Source: Smittia aterrima
Taxonomy: Eukaryota > Arthropoda > Insecta > Diptera > Chironomidae
Length of the DNA: 64,000 nt
Assembly: GCA_033063855.1 (NCBI GenBank)
Contig: CP093831.1
Location: 25,048,001 to 25,112,000, forward strand
Reading direction: 5' to 3'
A model generated the notes under the pieces. That model ran no database searches. It had not been told where the DNA came from and worked only from the letters and a program-made list of their open reading frames with translations. The stretch's first letter is position 1. The number at the start of each line of letters is the position of its first letter. Shown here piece after piece: positions 22,101 to 32,191 of this stretch. The translations under genes and the position numbers were made by a program.

Positions 22101-23696
22101 CTTGGATATGTTTTCCTGAAAATAGCATGGACACCTTGGCTTCAACTAAATGTCTACACTTGGGATTATCCTACAACTCAACGAATGCTTTCAATTCTTC
22201 TCATGATGTTTGTTAAACTCTCTTTTGAGCCAAAAGTCAGAGAAGTAAGTTTAGTTAATTGATTCACTTGAAGGTTTTCTTCATGAATTTATTCTTCACA
22301 GAGCATCACAATGATTCAAATTCTTCAAACGTCTGTCAAATATCCTTGGCATCTTCTTGAATACAATGACGTTGAAAAGGTTCTCGATTGGTACGTGATG
22401 TCTGCAGAGCCTTTAGTGATTCTTAAAATTTCATCTGAACACGAGTCAATTGATTGGAGTGTCCTCGCTCTTCTTCAAACGGTTGCGGGCATGAAAGAGC
22501 TTCCAAAAGACGCAAACCTTCAAAATTCTGTTGTGACTGCAAAGCGAATGGCTTACGTTCGATCGATAGTAAGACTATTGAAAGGAAGCGATGCAAAACT
22601 CCATCAACTCATGACGACAAAGGAAGGACAAGACATGTTCCATCAAGCTTGCATCTCTCTCTTAACTTCCATCGAATCTTGTTTCAATGATCGAGCAGAA
22701 GACGTGACAATAGAAGCAACAAATCTTCTCATACCAATTCTACAAAACATGTCACTTCCCGAATCAACATCAAAACTCTTCGCTCACGGAATTGGGTTGT
22801 GGCAAAGAAGCAGTCAGATAGGAAATGTAACTTTGTGTTGTATGTTGAATGCTCTTAGCGTTCAAAAGAATTGGTCGCTGAGTGTTTATCAAGTGTTGGA
22901 GTCTACGCTTCAAAATTACATGAGAGTTTCTGGTGAGTCGAAAGCTTTTATCAATAGAAAACATTTCTTCATAATTATTAATTCAGACATGTCACCAAAT
23001 CATAATCCAACATGGAAAGAAGCACATCAACGTTTCGGAGGAGCTCAAGTCAACTTCGATCAAACTCTTCTCTTGAACAATGATTTGTTCTTAACCGTTT
23101 ATGTTCTCTCGTGCACGAAACTTCAAGACTCACCTGACGACATTGATCGTGTCACTTTTTTGCAAGATTTGCAGTGCAAGCTTGCTGAGAAGAAATCGTC
23201 TCAAGAAACTGAAGCGAAGATAATGCTTTTGTGGGGATTCCTAATCATGAGCGGTGGACACATTCTGTTGCGTTCGGAACATTCTAAAAATCAACTTTTG
23301 AGTCTTGCAAGGTTCTTCAAATTGAATGTGACGCAACCTGAAGGATGGGGAGAAGGTTTACTTGGAGCAATTGGATTGCGAAAAGTTAAGGTGGCGAGCA
23401 ATAAGGAAATTTTACTTAGATGCTTCGCCTGTGCTGTGTTTGCAATCTTCACAGTTCAATACAAGGACCCAAATGACTTCAGATCATTGGCTGAATACGA
23501 AGAATCAATGACAGAGCTGAAAAATGCTTTAAGCAATAAAAAGTTTGCTGATGTTCGCATGAACGGCTTGCAAGCTCTCAGCATAATCGAAAACAAGAAG
23601 GGAACAATGCTAAATAAGTTCGACGATACGATCTGCAGTTTGATTCGATTGTTTTACAAAGATTCCTTTTTAGACTCTATGGAATTCTTGAATTAG
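16148..23696 (+). CDS. EPG5: EPG5 autophagy tethering factor
   Basis: Four exons: 16148-16174, 16305-20386, 20444-22244 and 22302-23696, with phases that join cleanly to 2434 residues (human EPG5 is about 2580). The first tiny exon gives MEVEHHKTK, leading into a polylysine patch and an acidic low-complexity N-terminus (to about 110). The large helical body includes family-like segments such as YYKNIWKIEKRRVYGQATCG, LYYLHVGDFRIIEDDLTFMM, ILQKFAHQFNVMVS and AIGLRKVKVASNKEILLRC. EPG5 is a Rab7 effector that tethers autophagosomes to late endosomes/lysosomes (family knowledge). It is the only plus-strand gene inside the zinc-finger cluster and converges on zinc-finger gene 5. Confidence 0.9.
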
Positions 23697-23853
23697 TGGT
23701 AGAAAGTGAAAATTTGTTTTGTAAAAGAATAAATATTTAAACATTTTATTGAATTTATTTTATTTTCTTCTTATGTAAATTCTTGTTTGATTTCTCTTGA
23801 TAACTTTCCACGACGAGTTTCTTTGTTGATGTGTTTTATTCAGAAAATATTTT

Positions 23854-25314
23854 CTAAATTTCGTGTGACATAAATTTCATGTGTCGTTTCATACTCTGGA
23901 AATCTTTCGTTTGATGATCGCACTTCGGACATTTGAAATTACTGTATCCGATGTGAATTTCATTGTGCTTCTTCACTTCCCTGCTATTAGCAAACTTTTG
24001 TTTGCAATATGTGAGGTGGCACGCTAGAAATTTCTTTCCTGATGAATGAGATAATCTCTTGTGTTTTCCCAAGTGACTTTTAATTATCCACTTTCCGCAA
24101 ATCGGACATGACACTTTTAAGTGATTAGTAATGTGATATCTGAGTAAAAGTTTGTTCCTAAATATTTTGCTACATAAATCGCATTGAACTTCATTGATCT
24201 CATGATCTCTTCTCTTGTGATTGTTAAGGAATTCTTTGCTGACGTAAACTTTCTCACATTCATCACATTTCAACTTTTTTTTCGAATGACTCTGTAGGTG
24301 TTGCTTAAAACGATATTCAGCAATCTTCTGATGACAAACAGGGCACGGATTTTTGAGGTGAAATTTACTGTGTTGAAGTAGACTGCTTTTACTTCTAACT
24401 GTTTTTCCACAGAGATCGCAGTGGAACTTCCTTTTACCATGAACTCTCGATACATGTTTTATTAAACAGAATTTATATATAGTTCTCAAATCGCATTTGT
24501 TGCAGTACCAAGTTGATCCATTGCGATGGTCTTGATTTTGATGTTCTATTTTACAGTTGTTGCAGTCGAATTTGAGATCACACATTCCACATTCTTTAAC
24601 ATTTTCTGATTTGCTTTTCAAAAAACATTTTTCACATTTTTGAGGAGAATTGCATTTTTCCAAATGATTTTTCAAATAATCTAATGTTCTATTTTTGTAT
24701 TCACATTTCCCGCAAAAGAAACAACTCTCGAACATTTTAGATTTAATTTTCCATTTTTTGTCAAATTTCCTCACAACAATTTTCACTTCTTTCGTCTGTT
24801 CGATCTCTGGTTCAGGATCTTCCGGCAATGTCAGCGTGAAATGAACTTCGGGCTCATGCTTGATATTCTTGACGATAATTTGTTGATTTGACATGAACTG
24901 CTCAAGTGATGTAGTATCGCAAGCATTAAAACTTTGAAATAGTTTTGGTTTAGTTTTTTTTCTTCGATCAAACTTCCTTAAAACAACTTTCACTTCCTTT
25001 AACAGAACGATCTCTGGCTCTGATTCTTCCGCCAATGTGAAATGAACTTCTGGCTCGTGTTTGATGTTCGCGATAATTTCTTTTGACATGAACTGCTCAA
25101 GAGATATTGAATCGTCGCCATCTGACTTTAAATATTGTAGCAAAGTGAATGTGAAATCCACTTCAGGTTCTGGCCTGATGCTGTCGACAATTTGTTTTAA
25201 TGTTAACTGCTCAAAAGGAATCGAATCAGCGACTTCTGACTTTAAATGTTGTGACAAGATCAACGAAAAGTTTGTTTCTGGTTCTTGTTTGATTTCTGCT
25301 GAATAATTTTCCAT
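23854..25314 (-). CDS. Cluster C2H2 zinc-finger protein 5
   Basis: 486 residues, starting MENYSAEIKQEPETNFSL. Four acidic repeat units (IKQEPE, RPEPE, IKHEPE twice) alternate with two basic motifs (KEVKVVLRKFDRRKK and KEVKIVVRKFDKKWK). The Cys/His module follows (CEKCFLKSKSENVKECGMC...HQNQDH), then eight fingers ending KFMSHEI. It is close in sequence to genes 1 and 12, including the terminal DHQTKDFQSMKRHMKF finger. It ends 157 bp from the 3' end of EPG5, on the opposite strand. Confidence 0.88.
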   Translation of the reverse strand: MENYSAEIKQEPETNFSLILSQHLKSEVADSIPFEQLTLKQIVDSIRPEPEVDFTFTLLQYLKSDGDDSISLEQFMSKEIIANIKHEPEVHFTLAEESEPEIVLLKEVKVVLRKFDRRKKTKPKLFQSFNACDTTSLEQFMSNQQIIVKNIKHEPEVHFTLTLPEDPEPEIEQTKEVKIVVRKFDKKWKIKSKMFESCFFCGKCEYKNRTLDYLKNHLEKCNSPQKCEKCFLKSKSENVKECGMCDLKFDCNNCKIEHQNQDHRNGSTWYCNKCDLRTIYKFCLIKHVSRVHGKRKFHCDLCGKTVRSKSSLLQHSKFHLKNPCPVCHQKIAEYRFKQHLQSHSKKKLKCDECEKVYVSKEFLNNHKRRDHEINEVQCDLCSKIFRNKLLLRYHITNHLKVSCPICGKWIIKSHLGKHKRLSHSSGKKFLACHLTYCKQKFANSREVKKHNEIHIGYSNFKCPKCDHQTKDFQSMKRHMKFMSHEI

Positions 25315-25431
25315 TACTAGTTTCTTTGCTGGTGTGAACTGATCAGAGATTAAGCTTTAAATGATATTCAAACTTTTGAATTATCTCTTTTATTCACTTA
25401 TTTTGATTTTGGAGAAATTTCTTTTTCAATC

Positions 25432-25520
25432 ATTTGTTTGTAAACAAAAAAAGTTTTTGGCGGCAACTTCGCATCATTTGAAGCAAAGTTTTAAAAAAAT
25501 AACCGATTCAGTTCGAACTT
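25432..25520 (-). promoter_or_regulatory. Shared upstream element, gene 5
   Basis: The core is at 25468-25487 (right arm GCAAA), with GGCGGCAAC immediately left of it and TTTGTAAACAAAAA at about 25435. It is about 155 bp upstream of the ATG. Confidence 0.55.
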
Positions 25521-25923
25521 TTTACTTGAAAAGCTTTTAAAGATCAAATGATCTTATCAGCTTTAGACAAAGAAATAGATATTTATGGAAAAATTAGGTA
25601 AAGTTGTGGAAACAAATGCCCAATATATTCATGAGATGATCACAAACCGGCGTAGGGGTTTAGAAACCTAAATCATTTTTACGATAAATTCAAACTTTTT
25701 TTTTAAGAAAGTTTCATTTCTTTTATTTCAAGATTCAATTTGATACAAAATTTAACAATCAAAGTGTGAGCTGTTTCCTGTTTATTGCTAGTTAAACATC
25801 CAATTTCTTCTTCCAGGAATTTTTCGAAACATTTGAATTTAAGATAATTGAACCATAAATGGAACTTAAGTTGGAACTGGGATCAACGAGTAGTACGTAC
25901 TTATTTTGGAAAGTTTCTTTGTG
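25521..25923. other. Intergenic, no feature seen
   Basis: About 400 bp of AT-rich sequence between the gene 5 promoter region and the 3' end of CNPPD1. It probably holds the CNPPD1 3' UTR. I see no gene or repeat of note. Confidence 0.5.
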
Positions 25924-26983
25924 TTACCAATGAAATGGCAAAGGATTCATTTTGGTGGCGAAGAGAGGAAATCCAGTTAATTCTTTGTAGTGCTCCTTGT
26001 CGTTTACTTTCGGAACGCAGTCAGATAATATGAAGTTGATTGTGAAATTATTAGAGTTGTTAATCATTGGGAGATCGAAATCAGGCATAATCATTTCGGT
26101 TGGTTCTTCCATCACAGTGGTACTTGTATCGTTGACAGCAATGAGCGTGGTCGTAGGTGGAACAGTCGAAGAGGCTAAAACAACTCCAGTAATTGCAATC
26201 GTGGCAATACTGCAGGCGTAGGAAAACATTATAATCGTCGTGAACTTAACAAACGCTTTTATAATCTCCAGTGAAGGCATCAAAAGCTCTAGCTCAGTGT
26301 AAGTGAACGATCCTCTTGACGAGCCTTCCTTCATTGCAATAACTTTCTCCACAGATCTGAGTTTCTCGTAAAATTCATTTTGCCTAACCATAATATTCCA
26401 TTGAATTGCATTTAGAAACGTGATCTCTAGCTCCTTCAATCTTTCAATATCAACACATCCTTCTTCCGCCCAGGCACTTGCAAAAACCTCCATTTCATCG
26501 TAGTCGCTGTAGAATTTCGTTGAAACCATCTAAAAGTATTTGCCGATTAAAAGAAAGTTTTTCTTTTCATGTCAATGAACTTACAAGTGAAACCAAGAAG
26601 AGCTCTTGGGGCGATAGAAGCTTCAAGTAGGCAGGGTTTTCATTGCTGAGTCGGTCAAGGTAAATGAGTGTCAAGATTAACGAGCATGGAGTCTTCTGTC
26701 GAATTCTTGTGATTGCATCTAATTCAAGAGTTTTCAGCGAGTAGTTTTTATGAGTAGAAGAGAATATAGAAGAAACGTGCAGCGCTAAGGGCAACGATTG
26801 CATCAGATAAGGATTCGATTCTCCATAGTAAAGAGTTTTCTTGATTCTTTTCAAGAACTCCTGGTGCTAAAATGTTAATAAAACGTAATTATAAAAAGGT
26901 GTTTGTGAGTCACGAGAAGAACTAGAACTTACCTTGCTGCAGCTGTTTTTCATTTTACTTGAGCGATCGAAGACTGTCCCCAT
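25924..26983 (-). CDS. CNPPD1: CNPPD1-like cyclin-fold membrane protein
   Basis: Exons 26983-26933, 26866-26585 and 26529-25924, all phase 0, give 312 residues starting MGTVFDRSSKMKNSC. It has the CNPPD1 signature: KKTLYYGES, then TPCSLILTLIYLDRLSNENP, LLSPQELFLVSLMVSTKFYS and AWAEEGCVDIERLKELEI, the Pho80-type cyclin box (about 30-165). A hydrophobic segment (about 205-235, FTTIIMFSYACSIATIAITG) is a likely membrane helix, and the C-terminal tail carries several N-glycosylation sequons. The human protein is about 410 residues, so this tail is shorter. Its molecular role is poorly defined. Confidence 0.87.
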
Positions 26984-28308
26984 TGTTCTCAATCAAAATT
27001 GAGAAGGAATAAATAGGAATTCTGGCTCGATTACCAGAAAATCGGAAAATATGTTTGGAATTTTATTTTTTTTGTGTGAAATAATCTTGGAGTGTGTCTT
27101 TGCTAAGGCGCCGTTCAAAAGCTACCTACAATTTTGTTCTAAAATTTATTTGAAAGGAATGCCATGCTTGCGATGCCAACTGAAGATTAAATCAGATTTT
27201 AATATGAACTCATAGCTTAAATCAAAAGAAATAAAATCAAATTTATCATATTAGGAATAAAATTCTTTATTTTTCTGAAAGTTTCAAAGTAAATTCTCAT
27301 GATGACAATTCTGTGGATCAAGCGAAGCTTTCTGATGTTAGAACTTGAAACTAAAGTTTCATGAACTGCAGTTTGTCGTACGTTTAAAACACTACAAAAC
27401 AAATTGCAGTTTATGAGTCTCTAATCTCAAAGCAACTGCCGATTCTCCAATTGCGCGATTTCTACGTTTCATTGATAACTAATCAGTGATAAGGTATCAG
27501 TAAATTCAGCAACGACCTTCGAATTTCGTAAAATAAAACGCAAATGATTACGAAACTATTCTTTCACAATTATTATTCACTGCGATCCTCGTTCGCCTAC
27601 TTCAATGGTAATTTCAAAAAAAAATTCTTCAGTTCCAGTTTACTTTTGTTATTTTTAAAAAATTCACTGAAGAAATAGAATTCACGTCTAGTCCTTAGGA
27701 AACGTTTTGATCCAATGAGCGATACCTCACAAAATTTATGAAAAAGTTTAAGAGCTATTTTCTGAAGGAACTTTTCTCCTAAAACTTCGAACGTTTCCTG
27801 TAAATTTCCTCCAAAGTCCTTCTTAGTTCCAAAAAGATTTTATTATTAATTAAACGATTTTCCTTCGGAGATCAAGCCCTAAATGTATTTCCGTTTAATT
27901 TCACACGTCGAATTTCTACGATAAGATTAAGCTTATGCGAAAGAGTTTAGCTTAAGGTTTGCTTATAAATTAGGTTCTGGAAACACTGGGAAATATTACT
28001 TTGAAAATGTGACTCGCGAATAAGCGAGGGATTCATTTTGATTCTCCTGCGATTGGGGATTCATTCCAACTAATGTTTCTACTCTGATTATCATTGCCAA
28101 GCGTTTTACTTTTTTCGACAAAAATTTTTTTGTTACAACCGAAATGATTCAATGTTTTTGTGCGATAATTTTTCATTTGATTTTTAATAAGTAGCGACCA
28201 TCCAAGGTTAACAAAATTTTGATTATTTATTTTAATAAAATGTGTCTTCCTTAAAAAATTATCGAAGAAGTAAATTGGATTTGTTCCACTGTTCTTCGCT
28301 TAACTTTC
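26984..28308. other. 1.3-kb region without a supported gene
   Basis: This lies between the CNPPD1 start and the 3' end of the serine protease homologue. It is AT-rich with only short, unconvincing open frames on either strand (the longest about 61 codons, at 27217-27402). No finger, promoter-element core or transposon remnant was recognised. The CNPPD1 promoter should be near 26985-27100. Confidence 0.5.
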
Positions 28309-30164
28309 TCATGAGCTTGTTGTTTGCTGAATCCAGGTAATATAATGATTGATGTTGATGTAGACTCCAGGAATGTCGAGACCGCAGCCTAATGAAATCG
28401 AAAATATTTTATAAAGTCAAACATTTCTTATTCAGTCATTTACTGATTCCCCAAGCAACGAGTCCAACAGCGTACCATTGTCCTGCTACTTTGCAAACCA
28501 ATGGAGCTCCACCATCACCTATTAAATGAAACTTTAAATACTTTCTCTTGAAAGATTTCAAGAAATAAAATACCTGTACATGCGTCGTTCCCAGTTTCTC
28601 CTCCTTTTGTATTTGAAAAAAAAAATCATTCAAACTATCGAGCAATCATTGAAAGAAAATCATTCACCAGCGCACAGAAAACCAGGGTCGAGAACAAAAT
28701 TGTTGCCTAATCGAGTCATTCGAAGTTTTGCTTGACACGCTTCGTGATCAATCATAGGGATGTCGACTTTTCTTGCAATTGCTTGATTTGTGCCTAAAGA
28801 AAAGTCATTGCGACCCCAACCAGACACGTAACATCTTTGTTTCGTTATAAGATTAGCTAATTAGAAAAATCGAGTTGTTATAAAAGTTTCCATTATTAAT
28901 TTAAATAGAATATTTGTTACCTGGCAAACAAGCGGTTGAAACAGTTGGATATCTTCCCAAAGGAACTTTAGATTCGAATCGAAGGATTGCGACGCTATTT
29001 TGCAAATTTGTTGCTTTGTAATTAGGATGGACTGAGACTTTAGCAACGTTAAACTCCAAATATTCGAGGGGTTCATCTCGGATAGAAGAAGTATCCCAAT
29101 CGCCCATTCTAACTTTGAACTTAGAATTTCTGAAAAGGATGCTTTCGAAAATTTTTGATAGAATTTAGAAAATTGATACAAACGGAAATTTCTTTAATCT
29201 ATGAGCGACAGTTAAAAAGTGTTTCTGGTCAATCAGAACTCCAGATCCCACATAATCGCTGTCAATTGTAAAAATGATTCCCTGCCATGGAAATTCCCCG
29301 AACTCAGCTCGACCTAAACCAATTTATGAGTCATTCGATGTTATCATTTCAATTTATATTACCAGCTAAATTTTTGGAGCCAGCAAGAGGCGGAAAAACT
29401 TTTCCACATTGATATCCATTAGCCGAGCAGCAGACATCTAAGTCAGGGCTATCGTCGTCGCAGTTAGTTTGCGGCTCAGAAACTGAAAGACACGTTTAAG
29501 CCTAGAAACTTTTAATTTGTTCACTTTACCAAGAGGAATGCCAGAAGTTATGGGAGTTGTGATATTGTCATTGGTTCCAATTGATGAAGTTAAATTCTCG
29601 CTTTTCGTTGGCTGTAAAAATAATTAAAATATATTCAAACCTCAAGCTCCCTCGAAGTTCCTACGTTCACAATGCGAGCATCCAATTGAAAATCTTTATC
29701 ATTATTTGTTGAGTTTCCTACAACTTTTGGGCAGCTTCCTTTGGGAACGCAAATGCAGCGACTTTTATCATCTTTTGGTTTTACCGAGGTTGAAGCTTTT
29801 GTAGTAGAAAGTTTGGTTGTTACACTAGATTTACTTGTTATTCTCATCGTTGTTGTTTCTACCAATGACGACAACGATGTTCTTAAAATACAATGTAAAA
29901 TAAAATAACGATTCTTTAAATAAATGAAAGTAAATAACTCAACCTCGCGGTGGTCGCTGGAAGAGTTGTTGTCTTAAGATTGTTTTTAACATTTGGTGTG
30001 ATGCTAACGAAGAATTAAATTTAAAGTGATTTTGTTTCAATTTGGTAAATTTTAGTTTCTTACCGTTTGGATGTCTCATCATCGAACGCGATTTGACTTA
30101 ACACACAATCCAACAAAATTGCAAAAATCAACAACGAAAACAACTTTTTCTCGCACATCATCAT
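28309..30164 (-). CDS. CLIP-type serine protease homologue, catalytically dead
   Basis: Eleven exons join to 430 residues: 30164-30064, 30003-29944, 29881-29665, 29611-29530, 29482-29363, 29313-29184, 29129-28921, 28856-28668, 28603-28574, 28518-28444, 28388-28309. A signal peptide (KKLFSLLIFAILLDCVLS) precedes a Thr/Ser-rich linker and a CLIP-like disulfide domain (CICVPKGSCP ... LDVCC). The chymotrypsin fold begins at GRAEFGEFPWQ. His is present (TVAHR), but Asp is Ser (NSVAILRF for NDIALL) and the active Ser is Gly (GDGGAPLVC). Such homologues act as cofactors in phenoloxidase activation or Toll cascades; the exact role here is unknown. Likely secreted into haemolymph. Confidence 0.85.
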
Positions 30165-30370
30165 TCAGTCTTAACTGAACACTGTCTGACTTCATCAAGC
30201 GACAAGTGAGGATGTAGAATTTTGTCTACCATTTGTAATTTTTTTTAAAGAGCTTCCTGAACAAGTTTATTTGAGTAGTAAAAGTACAAAAGAAATCAAC
30301 GAAAATATTTCTGAGTTCAGTTGAATTTTATTATTCGCTTAAATTTAATTTCACAAAATAATCTCTTTTC

Positions 30371-31612
30371 TCAAGTTTCTTTTCTATGAACGCCGCTCTC
30401 CAAATGTCTCAACATATCACGCAAGTCTTTCATTATGCAATCGCATTTCGGGCACTTGTAGCATTTAGGTCCGATGTGAATCTTCTCGTGATACTTCAGA
30501 TCTTTGATAGTCACAAACTTTTGTCGACACTTCCAAAGGCTGCAAACCAACGCGTTCGCTCCTGATGAATGAAACAGTCTTTGATGGCGGTTCAAGTTGT
30601 TTTTCGTTAACGATTTTCTACAAACTGGACACGGAAATTTCAAATGAAGTCTCAAGTGGCATCTCAGTAAAGTTTTGTTGTTATAGATCTTGCCACACAA
30701 ATCACACTGAACTCGGTTGATCTCATGTCTTGTTTTCTTGTGAATGTTCAAATCATGTTTGCTTAAGTAAACTTTGTCACACTGGTCGCATTCGGCTTTG
30801 ATTGGATCCAAATGTTTCTTAATGTGTTCATTCAGACGATGCTCAGCGAGCACCTTGTTGCAAAACGCACATGAAACTTTGAGATGAATTTGTATGTGTT
30901 GATGGAGATCGCCCTTAGATTTAAATGTTTTATCACAATAACTGCAAGGAAAAGTTTCATTGCTATGAACGTTCTTCACGTGTTGTCTTAATCCAATTAA
31001 CGTTGAGAATGATCGAAGGCACGATTCGCAGTCGTATTTCTTTTCCTTTCCAATGGCGAAGACTCCGTGACGATGCTGCTGCTGATGGTTTAATAATAAG
31101 CGTTTCAGTGAAAACTTTTGATCACAGGTTTCGCAGATTAACTTCTTTTCGTGGATCTGATAATGTTGTCGAAGACCTTCATTCGTTGAAGTCTTGTAAT
31201 CGCATATCGTGCAGTGCCAATACGAGTCTTTGTGATGATCTCTTACGATGTGCTCTGACTTACAGTTGCTGCAGTAAAATTTGAGATCACACCAGCCACA
31301 TTGCCTGGAAGTTGCTGCTTTGCTCTTCATGCCACACGCTTCACATTCTTGAACGATTTTACAAAGATTTGTATGCTTCAGCAAATGCTCCGGTCGCTCA
31401 CTTAGGAAATTACATTTCTCGCATAAAAAATATGGAAATAACAATCTCGGAGGTCTTTTCCGATTTTTGTCAAATTTCCTTAACACAATCTTCAATTCTT
31501 TTACGTTCTTTGCTTTTGGTTGATCGTTATCTGCTGGCGGCAAAATCAGAAAGAAGTTTTCCTCTGGTTCGTGCTTGATATTGTCAACAATTACTTGAGA
31601 ATTAGAATCCAT
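30371..31612 (-). CDS. Cluster C2H2 zinc-finger protein 6
   Basis: 413 residues, starting MDSNSQVIVDNIKHEPEENF. It is the simplest member: one IKHEPE unit, one KELKIVLRKFDKNRKR motif, then the Cys/His module (CEACGMKSKAATSRQCGWC...HIVRDHH) and ten C2H2 fingers without evident damage. The order of fingers matches the other members (C-C-type first finger, HQQQHRH finger, paired CAFC/CPVC fingers, LVCSLWKC finger, final YKCPKC finger). It may be close to the ancestral layout. It lies between the serine protease homologue and the more rearranged half of the cluster. Confidence 0.9.
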   Translation of the reverse strand: MDSNSQVIVDNIKHEPEENFFLILPPADNDQPKAKNVKELKIVLRKFDKNRKRPPRLLFPYFLCEKCNFLSERPEHLLKHTNLCKIVQECEACGMKSKAATSRQCGWCDLKFYCSNCKSEHIVRDHHKDSYWHCTICDYKTSTNEGLRQHYQIHEKKLICETCDQKFSLKRLLLNHQQQHRHGVFAIGKEKKYDCESCLRSFSTLIGLRQHVKNVHSNETFPCSYCDKTFKSKGDLHQHIQIHLKVSCAFCNKVLAEHRLNEHIKKHLDPIKAECDQCDKVYLSKHDLNIHKKTRHEINRVQCDLCGKIYNNKTLLRCHLRLHLKFPCPVCRKSLTKNNLNRHQRLFHSSGANALVCSLWKCRQKFVTIKDLKYHEKIHIGPKCYKCPKCDCIMKDLRDMLRHLESGVHRKET

Positions 31613-31894
31613 ATTGAGCTCCGCCGATGTGAACTGATTGAAAGCTTAACTAGAAATGAAGTCTCAAGTTAATCTTCTACTTTATTTAAACGAAATATCT
31701 CTTTTTACTTGAATTTTCTTTTGCTTTTCAGCGAAAAGTTTTTTCTCGACTTTTGACGTCTTGCTTTAAGAATAATAATTTTTCAACAGGACGAGCTGAT
31801 CTCAAATACGAATGTTAACAATTATGAATCACCAAATTATTAAATTCATAAGTAAATTTCTAGTTTTTAAAGAAAAACTCGAGATCACATTTCT

Positions 31895-31985
31895 TTGTTT
31901 ACAAATTTAAAGTGGTAGCTTCGCATCATTTGAAGCGAGAAAATAACGGTTGAAGGATAAAAAACGAATCGGTTGGAAAGCTTCA
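31895..31985 (-). promoter_or_regulatory. Shared upstream element, gene 6
   Basis: The core is at 31920-31939 (plus strand TTCGCATCATTTGAAGCGAG), preceded by TTTGTTTACAAA and followed by AATAACGGTTGAAGG and AATCGGTTGGAAAGC. It lies about 310 bp upstream of the ATG. Confidence 0.6.
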
Positions 31986-32027
31986 TTCAATTATTTTATT
32001 TCATTCAAGATATTTCATTTCAAATTT

Positions 32028-32191
32028 TTACAAAATCTTTTTCTCAACAATATTATTTTTACAACGTTTTAAATGTTCATCAACCTCTTTCGTTCCTTTT
32101 GATGCGAAGTCACAATTGCCACAAACGAAATAATTTTCAAGTATTTTGGAATTATTCTTCCAATTTCTATCAAATTTCCTCAATACAACTT
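32028..32191 (-). pseudogene. Frameshifted C-terminal tail of zinc-finger gene 7
   Basis: The minus strand reads MKVVLRKFDRNWKNNSK...FVCGNCDFASKGTKE...NNIVE in a frame shifted from gene 7. In gene 8 the same text is in frame with the rest. Compared with gene 8, one base is missing (TTTCATTCTTTC here, TTTCACTTCTTTC there). Confidence 0.75.

Noticed and set aside
27217..27402. 61-codon minus-strand frame in the 1.3-kb gap
   Set aside because: No similarity recognised, no splice or promoter context; length expected by chance in AT-rich DNA.
28861..29181. 106-codon minus-strand frame in the serine protease homologue
   Set aside because: Wrong frame for the protease. The true exon in this stretch contains VRMGDWDTSS and CLPG.
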